Shown here: piece by piece, positions 34,298-46,893 of the stretch | Numbering within the stretch: the stretch's first letter is position 1 | Layout: each line of letters opens with the position of its first letter | Source of the DNA: Dactylellina haptotyla | Taxonomy: Eukaryota > Ascomycota > Orbiliomycetes > Orbiliales > Orbiliaceae | Assembly: GCA_031310005.1 (NCBI GenBank) | Contig: CM062388.1 | Location: 310,001 to 374,000 of the forward strand | Direction: 5' to 3' | Length of the DNA: 64,000 bases | The notes under the pieces: model-generated | What the model saw: only the letters and a program-made list of their open reading frames with translations | Told to the model about the DNA's origin: nothing | Databases searched by the model: none | Program-made: the position numbers and the translations under genes

Positions 34298-34990
34298 GTT
34301 GATATCTATTTCGACGTATCCCGTGTGAGGGGGATGTGCTTTATTCAATATTTTGGTTGCCGCTTGCCTTGTTTGTCGCCGTATATATGACAACACCAGA
34401 TCAGACAGATATCCACCAAACTGATCTCGGTTGCGCCACGAAAAATGGGGTCGAATACAGAATACAGATCAACAAAGCTTACAGGCATGTATGTGTAGAA
34501 TGAGGTTTGATGATTTCTAGCTCCTTGGACTGCTTTTCATACTATCCCGCTTTTATATCTAACCGCCCTTAAACTTTTATATGGTCCACAGCTGGACGCC
34601 AATGCCGCTCTGAAACGGGAGACTGGGATCCGGAGTTGCATGAACAATCTGCGACCACGAAACTTGGCTGGGGTTCGCTTCCTGAGAAACAAGGAAACTG
34701 AAATTTTTCCCGTGCGCGACCCAGCTGAGGCTCAAGTCTGCATTGTCTTGGCTGGGCCGTTGAGGGCTTACATTGGAGCCAAGTCGTCGGACCCAGGTTG
34801 CAATCCTCCCCCGTACAAATACTTCCTCTGTTCCATCTTTTAAACACCCGTTCCCGTTGAACGCCCTGGGTATATATATATCGTGTATAGGAATAGAGTT
34901 TCGTGTTTGTCATCCTGGGCCTCTCGATGCAAACACCGCTGTGCCCCTTACTACCGGCTGAGGCCTGAGTTGCGATTCCAATTCCGCAAC
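34298..34990. other. intergenic, no gene seen
   Basis: Spacer shared by two divergent genes, so it should hold both promoters. A tatatatat element at about 34872 lies 120 bp before the membrane-ankyrin gene. Confidence 0.45.
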
Positions 34991-37900
34991 ATGCAACGCA
35001 AAGGTGTGTTTTCTATGTCTCTCTGACGGCCGAGAGTGCTTGGGTGTGAGACTTGCTAATATACCGTTTATACGCAGATTTGATACTTTTCTCACTGGCC
35101 TTGTCGGTGCCGCATGCCGCAGCCACCAATTGGGAGGACTTTACAAATAACTTTGCCACGGACTTGGTACTCAATCTCTAGTAGTAGTCTATTCTGAATT
35201 CCTGAATATTAACTAACACTACAATTGTACAGGCACCTCTTATCACATTATTTGGTGAACAAGTAACCAAGCAGTTCCTGAGCGAATCTCTCAACATATG
35301 GGACAATATAATATTCGCCATGGCCCCTTTGGGTCTGCTCACCGCTGTGGTTTCCGCCATCCGAGTCTGCGGTACACCGTCAATGCGGGCGTTCATCGGC
35401 AGGGCCCAGGAAAGCCCGGGAACAGCTGAAGTTGAACTACTCTCGTGCACCTCGGAAACCACAGCAGAGCTGTTCAACGAAGGTGGCATCGCACGGGTCT
35501 TCGGCGAACCACGCATTCTTGAAGTCATGGTGAAAGAGTCGGAAACCGAGCCTGGCAAAATGGTCGTCGGACTCTTCTCTGACGTCAATTCGCCTTACTG
35601 GATGGAGGTCACCCGTTCGAGGCTGAAAGCTCAAATCGAAAAGGACCTAAAATCTCGATTCCACCGGCCTAACCTGTCGTTAAACGTAGGAATCACGCAA
35701 TTACCCATGGTAGTCACCTACGCCGCTGCCGTTGTCGGGATCATCTTGCAAGTAGGAATGTTGGTTTTCGCTTCATTAACAGTATATACCTTCCCAGATA
35801 GCTTCCCAGTAACCGACCGAGGTCCCGCAGAACCCTACGCGTTCCCAATGACGTTCACCGGTACCGTGTTAGTCTGTTTTGGCATGTTCCTCTGCGCGTA
35901 CATTATCGAAAGAAGTACCGACGAAGTACATTACGAACAATGCCAAAGTGGTCAATCGAAGAGGTGTAAAATGTACTGGGTCCAACCTGGCGGACAGAGT
36001 ATTGGCGATCAGGTGTTCGGATCTTTCATCGGGTACTCGGATAATCTAAACTATATACGCTCTACAAAGACCGATCAAGGAGACGGGGACGTTGCGCTTC
36101 TGTGGATTGCGGCCACTATATCAGTTATCGGGTTTATCGTCCAATTCGTTGGGTTGAGAGCTATGCACGCGAGTGTAATTCTATTCCAAATTGGCGTGAC
36201 GATGCTCATGGCAATCATTCGCGCCATGCTTCGAACCCAGAGGTTGGATGGTATGAAGAACCTTCTCGGAAAATCCGACGGAAAGCGCCGGACTTACGCT
36301 TTTTCGAAGAACCCTAAAGTTCTTCACGGCCATGAACTCGACCTTTTAGCGCTCCATCTTTATAAAGTCGATACTCTTACTGTCACCGTAGACACTAGCG
36401 GGAAACTAGAAGGTATGCTTTATCAAATTCCCAATGTATGGCTGGCGAAACTAATTGAATCTAGATATCCCCGGTTTACGAGATAAGATGAGAACGAGCA
36501 CCTACGGAGACATGAATTATGATCTCGATTATAAAGGAGGGGGGGTCCGTTCCTCAAGCGACGTCAGCAACTCCATAGAAACCCGACAGCAATTGGCCAA
36601 AATGACTACTAGCAAGAATGGCCCTTCATGGAGCGACCTCGAGGTTCGAGTTGCTGGATCACAATTGGCCACCGCAATCGAGGGTGTCATGGAGATCCTC
36701 GCGGCACTCACCGGTCCCACCGCTTTACCCGGCGACGTACTCAAATGGCCCGTCACAGTCAACACCACTGATATTTCAAATCTACCATACCCCACCATTC
36801 TGTCAGGACTCGAAACGGACCCCATGACATACCGTACTGCACCGCGAAACCTCGGAATACCAACTTCTGAAACCACCGTTCTATCTCTGGAGAAAGGCGA
36901 AGGATTATCATGGAAGGCGAATGCATCTCAACTCGAATCTCTCGTCGGACTCTGGGCGCTATCAATCATAATCTACGATATCCGACATCTAATAGAAGAG
37001 CAGAATCCCACAAACTACCGCCTCATCTCGAATAAAGACCTCGATACAACGAACATATGGTACCACGTCTGGATCCAACGCCGACTATCAGCGCGGACGA
37101 CACGAACGCCAAACGCCATGTTATACTCCCAATCGAGCTTCCCCGTCGACAAGCATCTCTTCGGCAGATTAGTCCCCTTACAAACGGATAACTACATTAC
37201 CGAAGCCGCGGAATCATTCTACGTCACAACAGAGAACTCGACAATCCAAATGTGCGCGCAGGATCTTTTCATGTTCTTCCTCCACGCCGCGTTACAAAAC
37301 ATCCCGGATATAGGCGGCGAAACCCGCACCCGCGAACACCTCAACCCGAACGACATCGCTATGGTCTTGCAGAATTCCACGGTGGAAAAACTAGCGGACA
37401 GGTTTGAATCCAGCGGGCTTGGGTCACGAGAGGATGCGTACATGTGTATCTTCCCTGTATTGAAACAACTCGGCAAGATGCCGAAACTGAACGAGGTCTT
37501 CGACGCGGCGATAACCCAGACTGAAGAGTATAAAACGCAGGGGAAATGGGCACAAGCGGAGGAATTATTAAGTTGGTTGTACGATAATCCTTCGATAGCC
37601 GATAGCCACCGGGCGTCCGAGACGCTCGCGGATTTCTACTACTCTGCGATGTTTGAGACCGAAATGCGCACCACCGAGCTCGGGTTCCGCGGGATCTGCG
37701 CCATGCTGGCGGATAACAACCTGACAGATCCGGATGTTATCGCGACACTGCAAGAGTACGGCTGGATCGGGTTACGGATTGCGGAGGAGAGGGACTTGGT
37801 ACACGAACGGTCAAGACTGCTGCTGTGCGGGGTAAAGGACGACATGGTTCAGGATTATCAGAAGGGGTTGCCGCCCGTCGAGTGGGCGAGGAGAGATAGC

Positions 37901-39892
37901 CTGATTATGATGAAGTATCTAGTGTGCAAGAAAGATTCGGACCTAAACGGACAGGACGAAAACGGGCGGACACCGCTGATATGGGTGTTGAAGAATAAGA
38001 ATAACGAGATGGCGGCGCTATTGCTTCAGCATGGGGTTGATACTACTGCGAAGGATAAAGACGGGAGAACGGCGGCCTCGTATGCAGCGGAGAACGGGTT
38101 GCTTGAGATTATTAAAATCTTGCAAACGCTTCCATCACCTGAATTAATGGCGCATGATGAACGGATGATGATTCCGCTGATGTACGCTGCTGAGAATGGT
38201 CATCTTGAAACTGTGCGTTGTATCTTGGGAGATTATAGTTTCGGGATTGATAGACGGAATGTCGACGGCGACACCGCATTACATCTAGCCGTCAAGCAGG
38301 ATCATATGAAAGTGGTAGAGCTACTTATCGACAGCGGAGCGGATGGATCGGCGGCGAATATACACAATCAAACAGCATTGCATGTTGCAGCGTTGCGTGG
38401 CGATGAAAGTATCGTGCGTCTACTCCTCGCCCACGTCCGATTCGACCTCGAACAGCGGGATGCGCTATTGAATACTCCCTTAGATATAGCATCCGGAGCA
38501 GGTCATGCACGAATCGTAGAACTCCTGCTAGAACGCAACGCCCAGCCGTTCGATTACCTCTGGGACCGTCCGGACAAGCGATCAGCGATGCGATACGCCG
38601 CGAAGGGCGGCCATCTTGAAGTTCTAAAACTACTCTTCGCGAGCCGCGAGCGGGCGAATACGAATAGTTCCGATTCAGCATGGAATCAGAACCGCAGCAT
38701 CGCCCTGTTGGAAGCCATTCAGTCTGTTCACGAAGATTGCGTGAGATATCTAATGCACCCCGAAGCAGAAAAGATCCTGGAACGCACATATGACAAGACG
38801 ATATTACAACTAGCCGCGAGAACGGAAAGCTTGAGCATGGTAAAGCTCGTGCTGGAAATAAGCACTCTGGCGAAGAATTCGGATAAAGAACGAGCGTTAC
38901 ACACCGCAGCAGGAAAAGGCAACTTGGAACTGATTGAGTTTCTGCTCAATAACGGCGCTCAAATTAATGGCAAGGGTAGGGATGGGAGTACAATACTCCA
39001 TATTTCAACTAAACGAGGGGACGACGATATCGTTAGGTTGTTATTACAACATGGCGCTGCGGTGGACGCTCGAACGGACCGTCATGAGACCGCGTTACAT
39101 CTTGCAGCGCACCATAGACGCACCGGGGTAGCACGGTTGTTGATACAGCATGGCGCGGACGTTCATCAGGCTACGTATAGTACGAAGACCGCGCTGTGGA
39201 TCGCAGCTGAATCCGGAGCCGAGGATGTCGCAAGTGCGTTGCTACAAGCAGGAGCTGATCCGAACGCTGCGACATCAGTCGCTGAAACAGTGCTATTCGT
39301 TGCGGCGGCTAAAGGCCGCGAGAATATTGTGAAAATGCTACTTGAGAACGGAGTGAAAGAGAGTATCAACCTGCGTTCGTTGACTAGGTTGAATACACCT
39401 CTCTTCGCTGCGATTGAGAATACGAACGATCATAGTGCTGTTGTTAAATTATTGCTTGACGCTGGAGCGGACGTTAACGTTAAAGATAAAGACGGGAAGA
39501 CAGCACTATTCGAAGCGGCAAGAAGAGGACACGATGAGATTGTCAGACTACTGTTAGATGCAAAGGTACAAGTCAACAGTACGGATAAGGATGGCCGAAG
39601 TGCGCTGTTTTCTACTATAGAGCGCGGCCAGAAAGCCGCGGCGAAACTTCTACTCGACGCTGGAGCGAATGTCAATCTGAAGGATCGATCTGGCGTGACA
39701 CCGTTATTGGAATGTTCTGCCATTGGGGCGAAATATATCGAGATTATACAGCTTTTTTTGGATTACGGAGCCGATATTGATGTTCGGGATAGCAACGGCG
39801 ATAGTTTACTGAATATAGCTCAGAAGCGAGGGTTTCATGAGGTTAGAGATATAATACTAGAAGAGGTACAGAAACGTCGGGCGTCGGTTTAG
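34991..39892 (+). CDS. membrane protein with long ankyrin-repeat C-terminus
   Basis: Exons 34991-35003, 35078-35166, 35233-36412 and 36465-39892 give 1569 residues in one frame. A short first exon (MQRK) joins a signal-like stretch LILFSLALSVPHAAA. Then come NWEDFTNNFATDL, IIFAMAPLGLLTAVVSAI and about four more hydrophobic segments before residue 400. The 52-base intron at 36413-36464 (gtatgc...tctag) joins two frames that would otherwise look like two genes. From about residue 920 to the end lie roughly 18 ankyrin repeats, such as DGDTALHLAVKQDHMKVVELL. This architecture is common in fungi and usually annotated as ankyrin protein; a sensor or recognition role is inferred. Repeats are well kept, so it looks whole. 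Confidence 0.85.
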
Positions 39893-40118
39893 ATTGAACA
39901 GTGGTATTTGCATAGCACGGGATTATAGACAAAAAGTATTTCCACGATAATTTACATGTACAATAGGAAAGGATATATAATGTTGGGGATGTTTCCCCAA
40001 GAATCAACCGAATGCAAAGAAATATGTGTTTTCCACTGGTATATTGGAATCCACAATTCGTGCAGTATCGAAATCGTGGAGCAGCTGCCCAATTGAACGA
40101 TTACAAGAATTCTTGATG

Positions 40119-40334
40119 TTATAACCAAATATTAAGACCATGATCTAGACGTCTCATCGCTCGCTCGTAGATACTGCGATACCCTCGCATTTCCCAGCCG
40201 TATATAGCCATCGTTGGAGGCACCGTTGGCAGCCATGAGATTTCGCGTTGTCGGAATATTATGAGGTCCCAAACGGGCCGGGGGGTATCGTCTCGGATGA
40301 AGTCCAGAGGAGTTATCGCCGCTTTACAAGGCAT
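40119..40334 (-). CDS. MPC-family small protein, 71 aa (W-D subgroup)
   Basis: Starts MPCKAAITPLDF at 40334. Central RPVWDLIIFRQREISW, then a second Trp (YGWEMRGYRS). It ends without an RIR motif (RAMRRLDHGL). Cys3 is the only cysteine. Closest to the members at 40612 and 41437, which share P-x-x-W-D-x-L/I-x-x-R. Function unknown. Confidence 0.7.
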   Translation of the reverse strand: MPCKAAITPLDFIRDDTPRPVWDLIIFRQREISWLPTVPPTMAIYGWEMRGYRSIYERAMRRLDHGLNIWL

Positions 40335-40611
40335 TTTTAAACTATGACGAGTGCTCAACCGCTGAAAAGATAGAGAGATGCCGCAAAGGTCTAAGTTGGT
40401 AGAATAATGGTATTCGTAGTCTGATGCGTAGTTTATTTATGTTTATTTCTGAAGTGACTTTCTGCAGTTCCCAGGGGTAGGCTTATTTCAACAGATATAT
40501 ATATTTATATCATGAAATTAATTTGCGCCGGATCCGCGGAATGGGTATTTGAAAACTGGTGGTTGGGGAATACGGTGGAGCCACAAAGCTCGAAGCGATA
40601 TGCCGTATCAA

Positions 40612-40830
40612 TTACTCGTTTCGCGCACGGCGCCATTGTAGGGCCCGCGCGTTTGCCATTTGATTTTCGTAGCTCATTATTTCCACGATGGGTTCTTCTA
40701 ATCGTGGAGGATTTCCGTTCGAGCGACGGGTCTCCGTTGTCCATTGTTTGCGCATGAGCCAATCCCAAACCATGTTTGGCGTCCCGTTTCGAGCGAGGTC
40801 GGATGGCTCGAGCGAAGCGTGACAGGGCAT
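40612..40830 (-). CDS. MPC-family small protein, 72 aa (W-D subgroup)
   Basis: Starts MPCHASLEPSDL. Central PNMVWDWLMRKQWTTE, basic end LQWRRARNE. Cys3 is the only cysteine. Lies 277 bp upstream of the 40119-40334 member on the same strand and aligns with it over the first 40 residues. Confidence 0.7.
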   Translation of the reverse strand: MPCHASLEPSDLARNGTPNMVWDWLMRKQWTTETRRSNGNPPRLEEPIVEIMSYENQMANARALQWRRARNE

Positions 40831-41436
40831 TTTATGCGTTGTGGCACACGAGTAATATAGAGCTTCTCGAACTACGAAGAGAGAGATTTATAGTGTATAG
40901 GAGCGAAGATGTATGATTACTTAAGAACTTAATAATCTTGGATATGTAAACCCTACTTTCAGGAAACGGCTTTCTGTTTATATACATATTGGGCTTTTCG
41001 CGGTACCGTCAGCCCTATACACATGGGCTCTAAAAACCTGGAACTGGAACGCTAATCTCTCATGTAACTACCGATTGTCACCGTCAAAATCTCCATTTCA
41101 TCCGCCGTCTTGCTAGATGGGGTACCATTTTCTTATCAGGGCCATCTGACGTGAAAGCGTCAGCCGCTGGCGATATCCGACTCGAAATACATTTTTGAGA
41201 CAACTTTTCCTTAGTCGTATACGTATTTGGATTGATGCGTCAGCTCGGACAGAATTTAGTTGGGGTGCAGGTTCGCATTCGCAGCGAGCTGAGCTGTTTG
41301 TTGTGGACTTGCGAGGTAGCTATCATTCCGAACCAGTCCACTAGACGAGGCGGGGACCTGGAAATACTGTTTAAAAATGGATATGTTTTCCGGCCTGGCG
41401 TGTGCCCAATCGTAAAATTTTTTGATGCTCGTATAT
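40831..41436. other. intergenic, no gene seen
   Basis: Spacer within the W-D subgroup array. A minus frame at 41256-41561 overlaps the next member and was rejected. Confidence 0.45.
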
Positions 41437-41658
41437 CTAATCATCATCGAAAGTTCGGTGTCGTAATCGCCCCCACAACCGCATTCTGTAGTGGTATTGG
41501 GCAACCTCGGACTGAAAGCGCCGACGCATCTGTATTTGTGTATACTGGGTTGAATTCTCAAGCCGGTGTTTTATCCTCATCAGGCGATCCCACAATACCT
41601 TGGGTGCTTTGCTCGGGATGATAAGTTCAAGAGGGGGGCCGGAAGCTTTGCATGGCAT
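41437..41658 (-). CDS. MPC-family small protein, 73 aa (W-D subgroup)
   Basis: Starts MPCKASGPPLEL. Central PKVLWDRLMRIKHRLE and an Arg/Tyr-rich end (RMRLWGRLRHR). Cys3 is the only cysteine. It starts 47 bp after the stop of the 41706-42035 member, so the two could share a transcript. Both begin MPCKAS. Confidence 0.7.
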   Translation of the reverse strand: MPCKASGPPLELIIPSKAPKVLWDRLMRIKHRLENSTQYTQIQMRRRFQSEVAQYHYRMRLWGRLRHRTFDDD

Positions 41659-41705
41659 TTTTGAGGACGTTGGGGAGGAAATGTGACCCCCTGAGCTTTC
41701 TGACC

Positions 41706-42035
41706 TTACGAGCGAACGATACCCTTTCGAGCTTTTCCTGCGAAATAGTTGCTTGGGGAGAGATGACTATATCTATTGCCGGAGGCCTGCTGGATCCTGT
41801 GGTATTCCGCTATTCGGCCCATCAGCCAGAACTCGTGGTGTTCGTTGATTTCGTACAGTCTGCGGGACTCTCTTGTGCGGAACCTGTCGTTGGGGTCAAG
41901 TTCCTGCGTCACCGATAGGTCGTACTGCCAGCAGTTTTCTATTTGCCGGCGTCTTTTTACGGCGAGGTCCCACTCTGCGCGGCTGAGGTTATCTAACGCT
42001 GCTTCGGACGGGAATGTCGACGCCTTGCAGGGCAT
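41706..42035 (-). CDS. MPC-family small protein, 109 aa (W-D subgroup)
   Basis: Starts MPCKASTFPSEA. Central RAEWDLAVKRRRQIENCW, then a longer helical, basic second half (FRTRESRRLYE, HEFWLMGRIAEY). Two cysteines. The longest of the W-D subgroup. Function unknown. Confidence 0.7.
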   Translation of the reverse strand: MPCKASTFPSEAALDNLSRAEWDLAVKRRRQIENCWQYDLSVTQELDPNDRFRTRESRRLYEINEHHEFWLMGRIAEYHRIQQASGNRYSHLSPSNYFAGKARKGIVRS

Positions 42036-43091
42036 GATAGAATGTATAAGTGTTAAAAAGTTTTGCGTCTACGAACTATCAAAACTTTGAAATCCTGCGC
42101 GTGCTCGACTTTGAGAAGGGAAGATTGGAGGCATATGGATGGAGAAGTGCATGTGGTTTGCAGGATGCATGATTCCTTGGTCAGGCCAAACGCGTCATTA
42201 ACGTTAAAGCACGGAAGAGCGACGGAGCAGGGAGCCGATTGGAACCAGAATAGCATGTGCTCAGGCACAACGTTAGAATTGATTTTCAATGAAACGGTGC
42301 ACGGTGCACCAAACTTTTGTGCCACAAATTGATGGTTGATGCCGGCCGGCACATACGGCGACGCCGCATTCCGCGAGGTTCGCTGATTACTTTGCTTCCT
42401 TCTTATTCGCGCTCATTACCATAACTGGCACAGCTTTAAGAGTTGATAGAAACTATTGGATTCTGTCATCCCAAATGACGTCAAGTTTTTCTGATTTCCA
42501 TAATTCCAACTAAAACTTCTAAATAATTTGTCTACATGTTTGCAACACATCTGCGAATGGAAAACAATATCCCGTCCATCCGCATGAGCGAAAAATACAG
42601 CCTAGTTATTCCAATCCCTGCTTTTACAGTGGGTTGGGCTCATCGAACTAAGTCCGTCTTGAATTCTGAGAGAGCACGCAGCTCTAGCCAACGTACTATT
42701 CTGATACTCGATCCTTTCTGGACTTGCAGGCATGCGAAGAAAGCAAACCCATACCCGGCCACTTCAAGGGGCGAATCTAACTCTCGAATTCGAGGCTAGC
42801 TACCATACCCTTGACCATTGTTGAGGCATCCCGGGTACCGTCGACCCAATTGGCACTCTAAAACCGCGGCGCTGAGTGTATGACCAGTGGATATTGCGGG
42901 CCGTCGAATTTACGGTATGCAAACAGGATTCTCTTGCGTTGGTCGCGCTGGGTGCCCTAGGTTCTCCTGAAGTAGGTGATGAAGTACCTTCAGGGACTCC
43001 ATGAAACTATAGGGTATACAATTGTATCGATTGCGCCGTGGCGAATTTTCTATGTTTCGTATCACCGAGATTCTCCTTCATGTATTGTTCG
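42036..43091. other. intergenic, no gene seen
   Basis: About 1 kb between MPC-family members with only short, unsupported frames on both strands. Confidence 0.45.
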
Positions 43092-43328
43092 TCAGCGTAG
43101 GTGCCTGAGCAGGTGGTTGCGATCCCGGATTCGCTGGAGCATCGACGGTCGCTTCCTGACCCTGAAGTTGTGGTGCGCCCAGAGGTCAATTAACATTTCG
43201 TACTTGAATAAATCAAGCCGGCGGTAAGATTCGACGAGGTCGCCGTAAGCTCCGGATACCGTAGTAATTCCATTTTTAGTCGTGAGAGGCAATGAGTTCA
43301 AAAGCGGTGGGGAAACTGTGCAAGGCAT
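43092..43328 (-). CDS. MPC-family small protein, 78 aa
   Basis: Starts MPCTVSPPLLNSL at 43328. Central MLIDLWAHHNFRVRKR and the C-terminal motif MLQRIRDRN followed by HLLRHLR. Cys3 is the only cysteine. It shows the full RIR ending although it lies near the W-D subgroup, which ties the two subgroups together. Confidence 0.7.
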   Translation of the reverse strand: MPCTVSPPLLNSLPLTTKNGITTVSGAYGDLVESYRRLDLFKYEMLIDLWAHHNFRVRKRPSMLQRIRDRNHLLRHLR

Positions 43329-45638
43329 CTTGGAAAATGTCGTTGTCGTAAGCTGCGGGCGAGGGGTAGAATGGAGAAGAACGGAAAGCGCACAAGCCCA
43401 AGTTTTATTCATAATTCGGGGTTGCTGTTAACATGTTTCGCTTCGCGCCCAGGGACACGTAGGGAAAGTGGGGCCGGCGGAAATGGTTCCAGAACGTCAC
43501 AGGATGGATCAACCCGACGTTAGCTTCCAGCTTTTAGCTTGAAATTTCCTCTATATTCTGGAATTTACACAGACTTTTCCCCAATGAGGAATTTCAAGTT
43601 CCATTCGGAAGATTTATCTGTGTCGTAAAATCCTAATGTGGTTGAAGGGACCTGTATTTCTAGCTTTTTAGGTTACTTCCTAGTTGTGCATAAAAAAGCC
43701 AAACTATATACCGTTTGTGATACCAAGAGTTCATTTACTTTCTTCCCTTTTTTACTTTTTTTTACTGTGCACTTGCCGGGGGTTCTTTTTTCAATGAGAG
43801 GTCGGCGCTGCGTGCCAAATATCTTAAGATTTCGCAGCATATACGCCGCCGTATTTCGTCTGCGGGTGTGCTAAAGAAGTCGTATTGCTAGATGACTAAA
43901 TCTATACTACAATGTAACATAGCCTAAATATGTAACAGAATATATATAATTAATCTTCACCACAACAGGTCATTTTCAAAATCCTAAAGATCTCAAGAGG
44001 ATATAGAGATATCAATATTGGGAACAGGAGTTTTGTCTGAGATCGATCAAGCTCGAGCCAACTAGCTCCTTATAGGTTAGGGCCCCGAGCTTGGCGGGCT
44101 ACTAATACCGCTCTAGCTAGTTCCAGAAAACCCCAATTAGGTTTATCGAGGTTACCTAAGATTTCGATCGAAGATCATCTAAGGCCCGAATTCGCGAATT
44201 CTTTGATGAAAGGCTGCTTATTATTATTCTGCATTTGCGCGAATCGAATCCGGGTAACCACCTTCTCTCTTTTAGATCTGTATAGGGCTTAATATCTTAT
44301 GTGTTGTAGTAGAAGAGGTAGGAAAGGGAGAGCTGCTCACGAGGGCCCACAAAGATGCGCATCAGCCTTTCTAACTGTTGGCAAAGTATCTCGCGGCTCA
44401 ATCTTACAATCTTATACAGTTGAAATCAAATGTCTAGCTTGAATGTAACTTCGAATGGGCTTCTGTGACACAAGAAAGAAAGAGTGTGATGTATTCGGAG
44501 GTAGTAGAATCAAAGAAGACTGAAATGGAAGAACATAGCTTCTTAGGAAGAAAACTCAACAATGGTAAACCCAAGTCAAGGATAAAACTATACCTGAAGG
44601 TGAAGGAACTACCAAACCGCTTGAACCAAGTAAATCCTACTGCCGGTTTCCGCAATTGCGAGAAGCGTTCGGGAAGCAGAAACCGCGTTCGTTGAGGCTA
44701 AATCGAAACGAATCTGTTGGGAGAACTTCCAATTTCCATGTCTCTAGTGTGTACCGTCATAGACGGTTCAGCCGCTAAATCCATCGGTCGAGACATATCA
44801 AGATGATGGAATGCCACTAGGAAAGGAAGCCTCTCCCATCCGGCATGTCGCAGGGGAATTCGGTTCCTAAAACTTTTGTGTTGTTGGGGTCTTTTCGGGC
44901 ATGGGTTCCTCGAACATCTGAAGCGGCGCGGTCGCACGATTCAGAACGGGAAGCTGTGCAACCTTTGCTGTCTCACGATGAAGCAACAGAAATATATTCT
45001 CGCAAGGTAGATTCGCGCACTCGCCTGGCCTTGGCGATGGCTGAATACGTATTTCTACATGCAGATTGTTTTTTCGCTTACGAAATCGTATACAATTTGG
45101 AGGAAGGTCTGGAATATTGAAACTATCTCACCATGGTAAATTGGAGGCTCACTGGCTGTGCCAGATTTTGAATGCTAGCATCCACCGGGCGAACTCCCTG
45201 TGGATAAGTCTCGGATTTTGTCATCGAGTGAGAAGATGATTTGCTACCACGGTCTCGGAGTCTTCGGAATTTTCACATCTGGTAAAATTCGCCTATTTAA
45301 ATTTGTTTTTTCCTGTTGAGAGCAGGTTGAACCGTGAGAAGAAGTGGCCGCCGTGCTGTTACCAAGTATGAAACTAAGTACCTGCATGAGTGGAACTGTT
45401 CGTGGGCTGTATATATAGGAGCGTATATCCGCTCTCCGGTTGTTATTCTCGTGACAATTTAGTAAAGCAATTTTCTCTACCATCTATACATTCGTTTTTT
45501 AAAAAAATTTTGCTTCAGGCAAGCAAAGCTTACACTCTTTAGAACCGGTTTCTGAAGGCCACAATACACTCCTTTGCAATCTACTTTTGCAATATTACTA
45601 TTCACTATATTTGTACAAGATACACTTGAATATTCAAC
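43329..45638. other. long intergenic stretch, possible old repeat
   Basis: About 2.3 kb of AT-rich DNA. Between 43980 and 45120 the base composition and short Lys/Glu-rich frames (44465, 44845) suggest a worn repeat, but no transposase, polymerase or terminal repeat could be recognised. A TATATATA at 45410-45417 lies about 220 bp before the CAP gene. Confidence 0.35.
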
Positions 45639-46676
45639 ATGAAAATCTCAATTATTCTCTCCTCCCTCCTTGGAGTCAGTGTCCTCGCGGCGCCAGTCAA
45701 TAACACTGTTGAGACCCAAGAGCCGGATGAGACTCTCATTGATGAGATGCTTCCTACCAACGGAACCGTTGATGATTTAGATGTCAGCGGCGTCGAACTC
45801 ATCGGCGAACCTGTCTTCTTCAGCCAAGAGGAGAAAAGAAGCGCACCGAGCTATCCAGGTAGTGGTAACAACAATTATAACTACAACCGACCTTCAAACG
45901 GTAACTACAATCAACCTTCGGGCGGCGCTGGCTCGTTCATCTCCGAGTCAGAGTATAAGGATAAGCTTCTAGCCGTCCATAACAAAGTTCGAGAGGCCCA
46001 TGGTGTCCCCGCTCTCAAGTGGTCTTCCGACCTTGTCAACTATGGGCAAAGGAATACCCCCACGTGCCAATTTGGGCATACCCCCAGCCTCAACAGGGAC
46101 CGTGTCGGTGAGAATATCCTCATGGGTGGAGGTGCAATCGATCAGATGGCCATGCAGATGTGGTACACGAATGAATTGAGACAGTACAATTTCGGCCGAC
46201 AAGGTTTCTCCATGGCTACCGGGCACATGACCCAGATGGTCTGGAAGAGCACCACGGAGGTCGGATGCGCAGTCAAGAAGTGCGGCTCTAGCAGTTACGT
46301 TAAGTGCAACTACCGTATTCCGGGCAACATGCAAGGTGCATACGAACAGAACGTCAATCCACCCCGCAACGGTGCCAGCTACACTCCCAGTACCCCAAGC
46401 CAGAACAACAATAACAATAATTATAACAATTCCTACCAGAACAAGAACCAGAACCAGAATCAGAACCAAGGCCAGTACCAGGGCCAGTACCAGGGCAACC
46501 GAGGCTCAAATACCTACTATACCAATGGCCAAAGCAATAACTACCAAGCCTCGAGACCAGCCAACAACTACAACAGCGGAAACAACTACTACAGCAACGG
46601 TGGTGGAAACGGTAGAAACAATGGTTATCGTACTTCCTACCAGGCCAATGGACACAGTGGTCATCGACACTACTAG
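45639..46676 (+). CDS. secreted CAP-domain (PR-1/SCP-like) protein
   Basis: A single exon of 345 residues. A signal peptide (ISIILSSLLGVSVLAAP) is followed by an acidic propeptide ending at KR near residue 67 and an Asn/Tyr-rich linker. The CAP domain runs from about residue 100 to 235: LLAVHNKVREAHGVPALKW, CQFGHTP, VGENILMG, GHMTQMVWKSTTEVGCA and KCNYRIPGN, the standard CAP blocks with the conserved His and Glu. In fungi CAP proteins bind or export sterols and fatty acids. The tail of about 110 residues is Asn/Gln/Tyr-rich with repeated QGQY units. Its role here is inferred to be extracellular lipid binding. Confidence 0.88.
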   Translation: MKISIILSSLLGVSVLAAPVNNTVETQEPDETLIDEMLPTNGTVDDLDVSGVELIGEPVFFSQEEKRSAPSYPGSGNNNYNYNRPSNGNYNQPSGGAGSFISESEYKDKLLAVHNKVREAHGVPALKWSSDLVNYGQRNTPTCQFGHTPSLNRDRVGENILMGGGAIDQMAMQMWYTNELRQYNFGRQGFSMATGHMTQMVWKSTTEVGCAVKKCGSSSYVKCNYRIPGNMQGAYEQNVNPPRNGASYTPSTPSQNNNNNNYNNSYQNKNQNQNQNQGQYQGQYQGNRGSNTYYTNGQSNNYQASRPANNYNSGNNYYSNGGGNGRNNGYRTSYQANGHSGHRHY

Positions 46677-46893
46677 AGTAGTGGATATCATGTAAATTAG
46701 TACATATTAGACTATCTTAGACTGTACATATAAATATATAGCTTGAACCCCCATAAAAACTTGACCATTTGACTCCAGAGCCCAAACTCGTGTTTTCTTG
46801 TTGGAAATTGTGTGTTGTGTATCATGCCGACCATAGCGGATATAAGAGCCGATAATGTGCGTACGAGCCGTACAGGTATTTTATTGTAGGAAG

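Noticed and set aside
41256-41561. Minus-strand frame of 101 codons
   Set aside because: Overlaps the better supported MPC gene at 41437 in another frame and has no family features.
44222-44262. B-box-like phrase cgaatcgaatccgg
   Set aside because: Two mismatches to the consensus and no A box upstream.
43980-45120. Possible old transposable element
   Set aside because: No terminal repeats, enzyme motifs or clear frame; composition alone is not enough.
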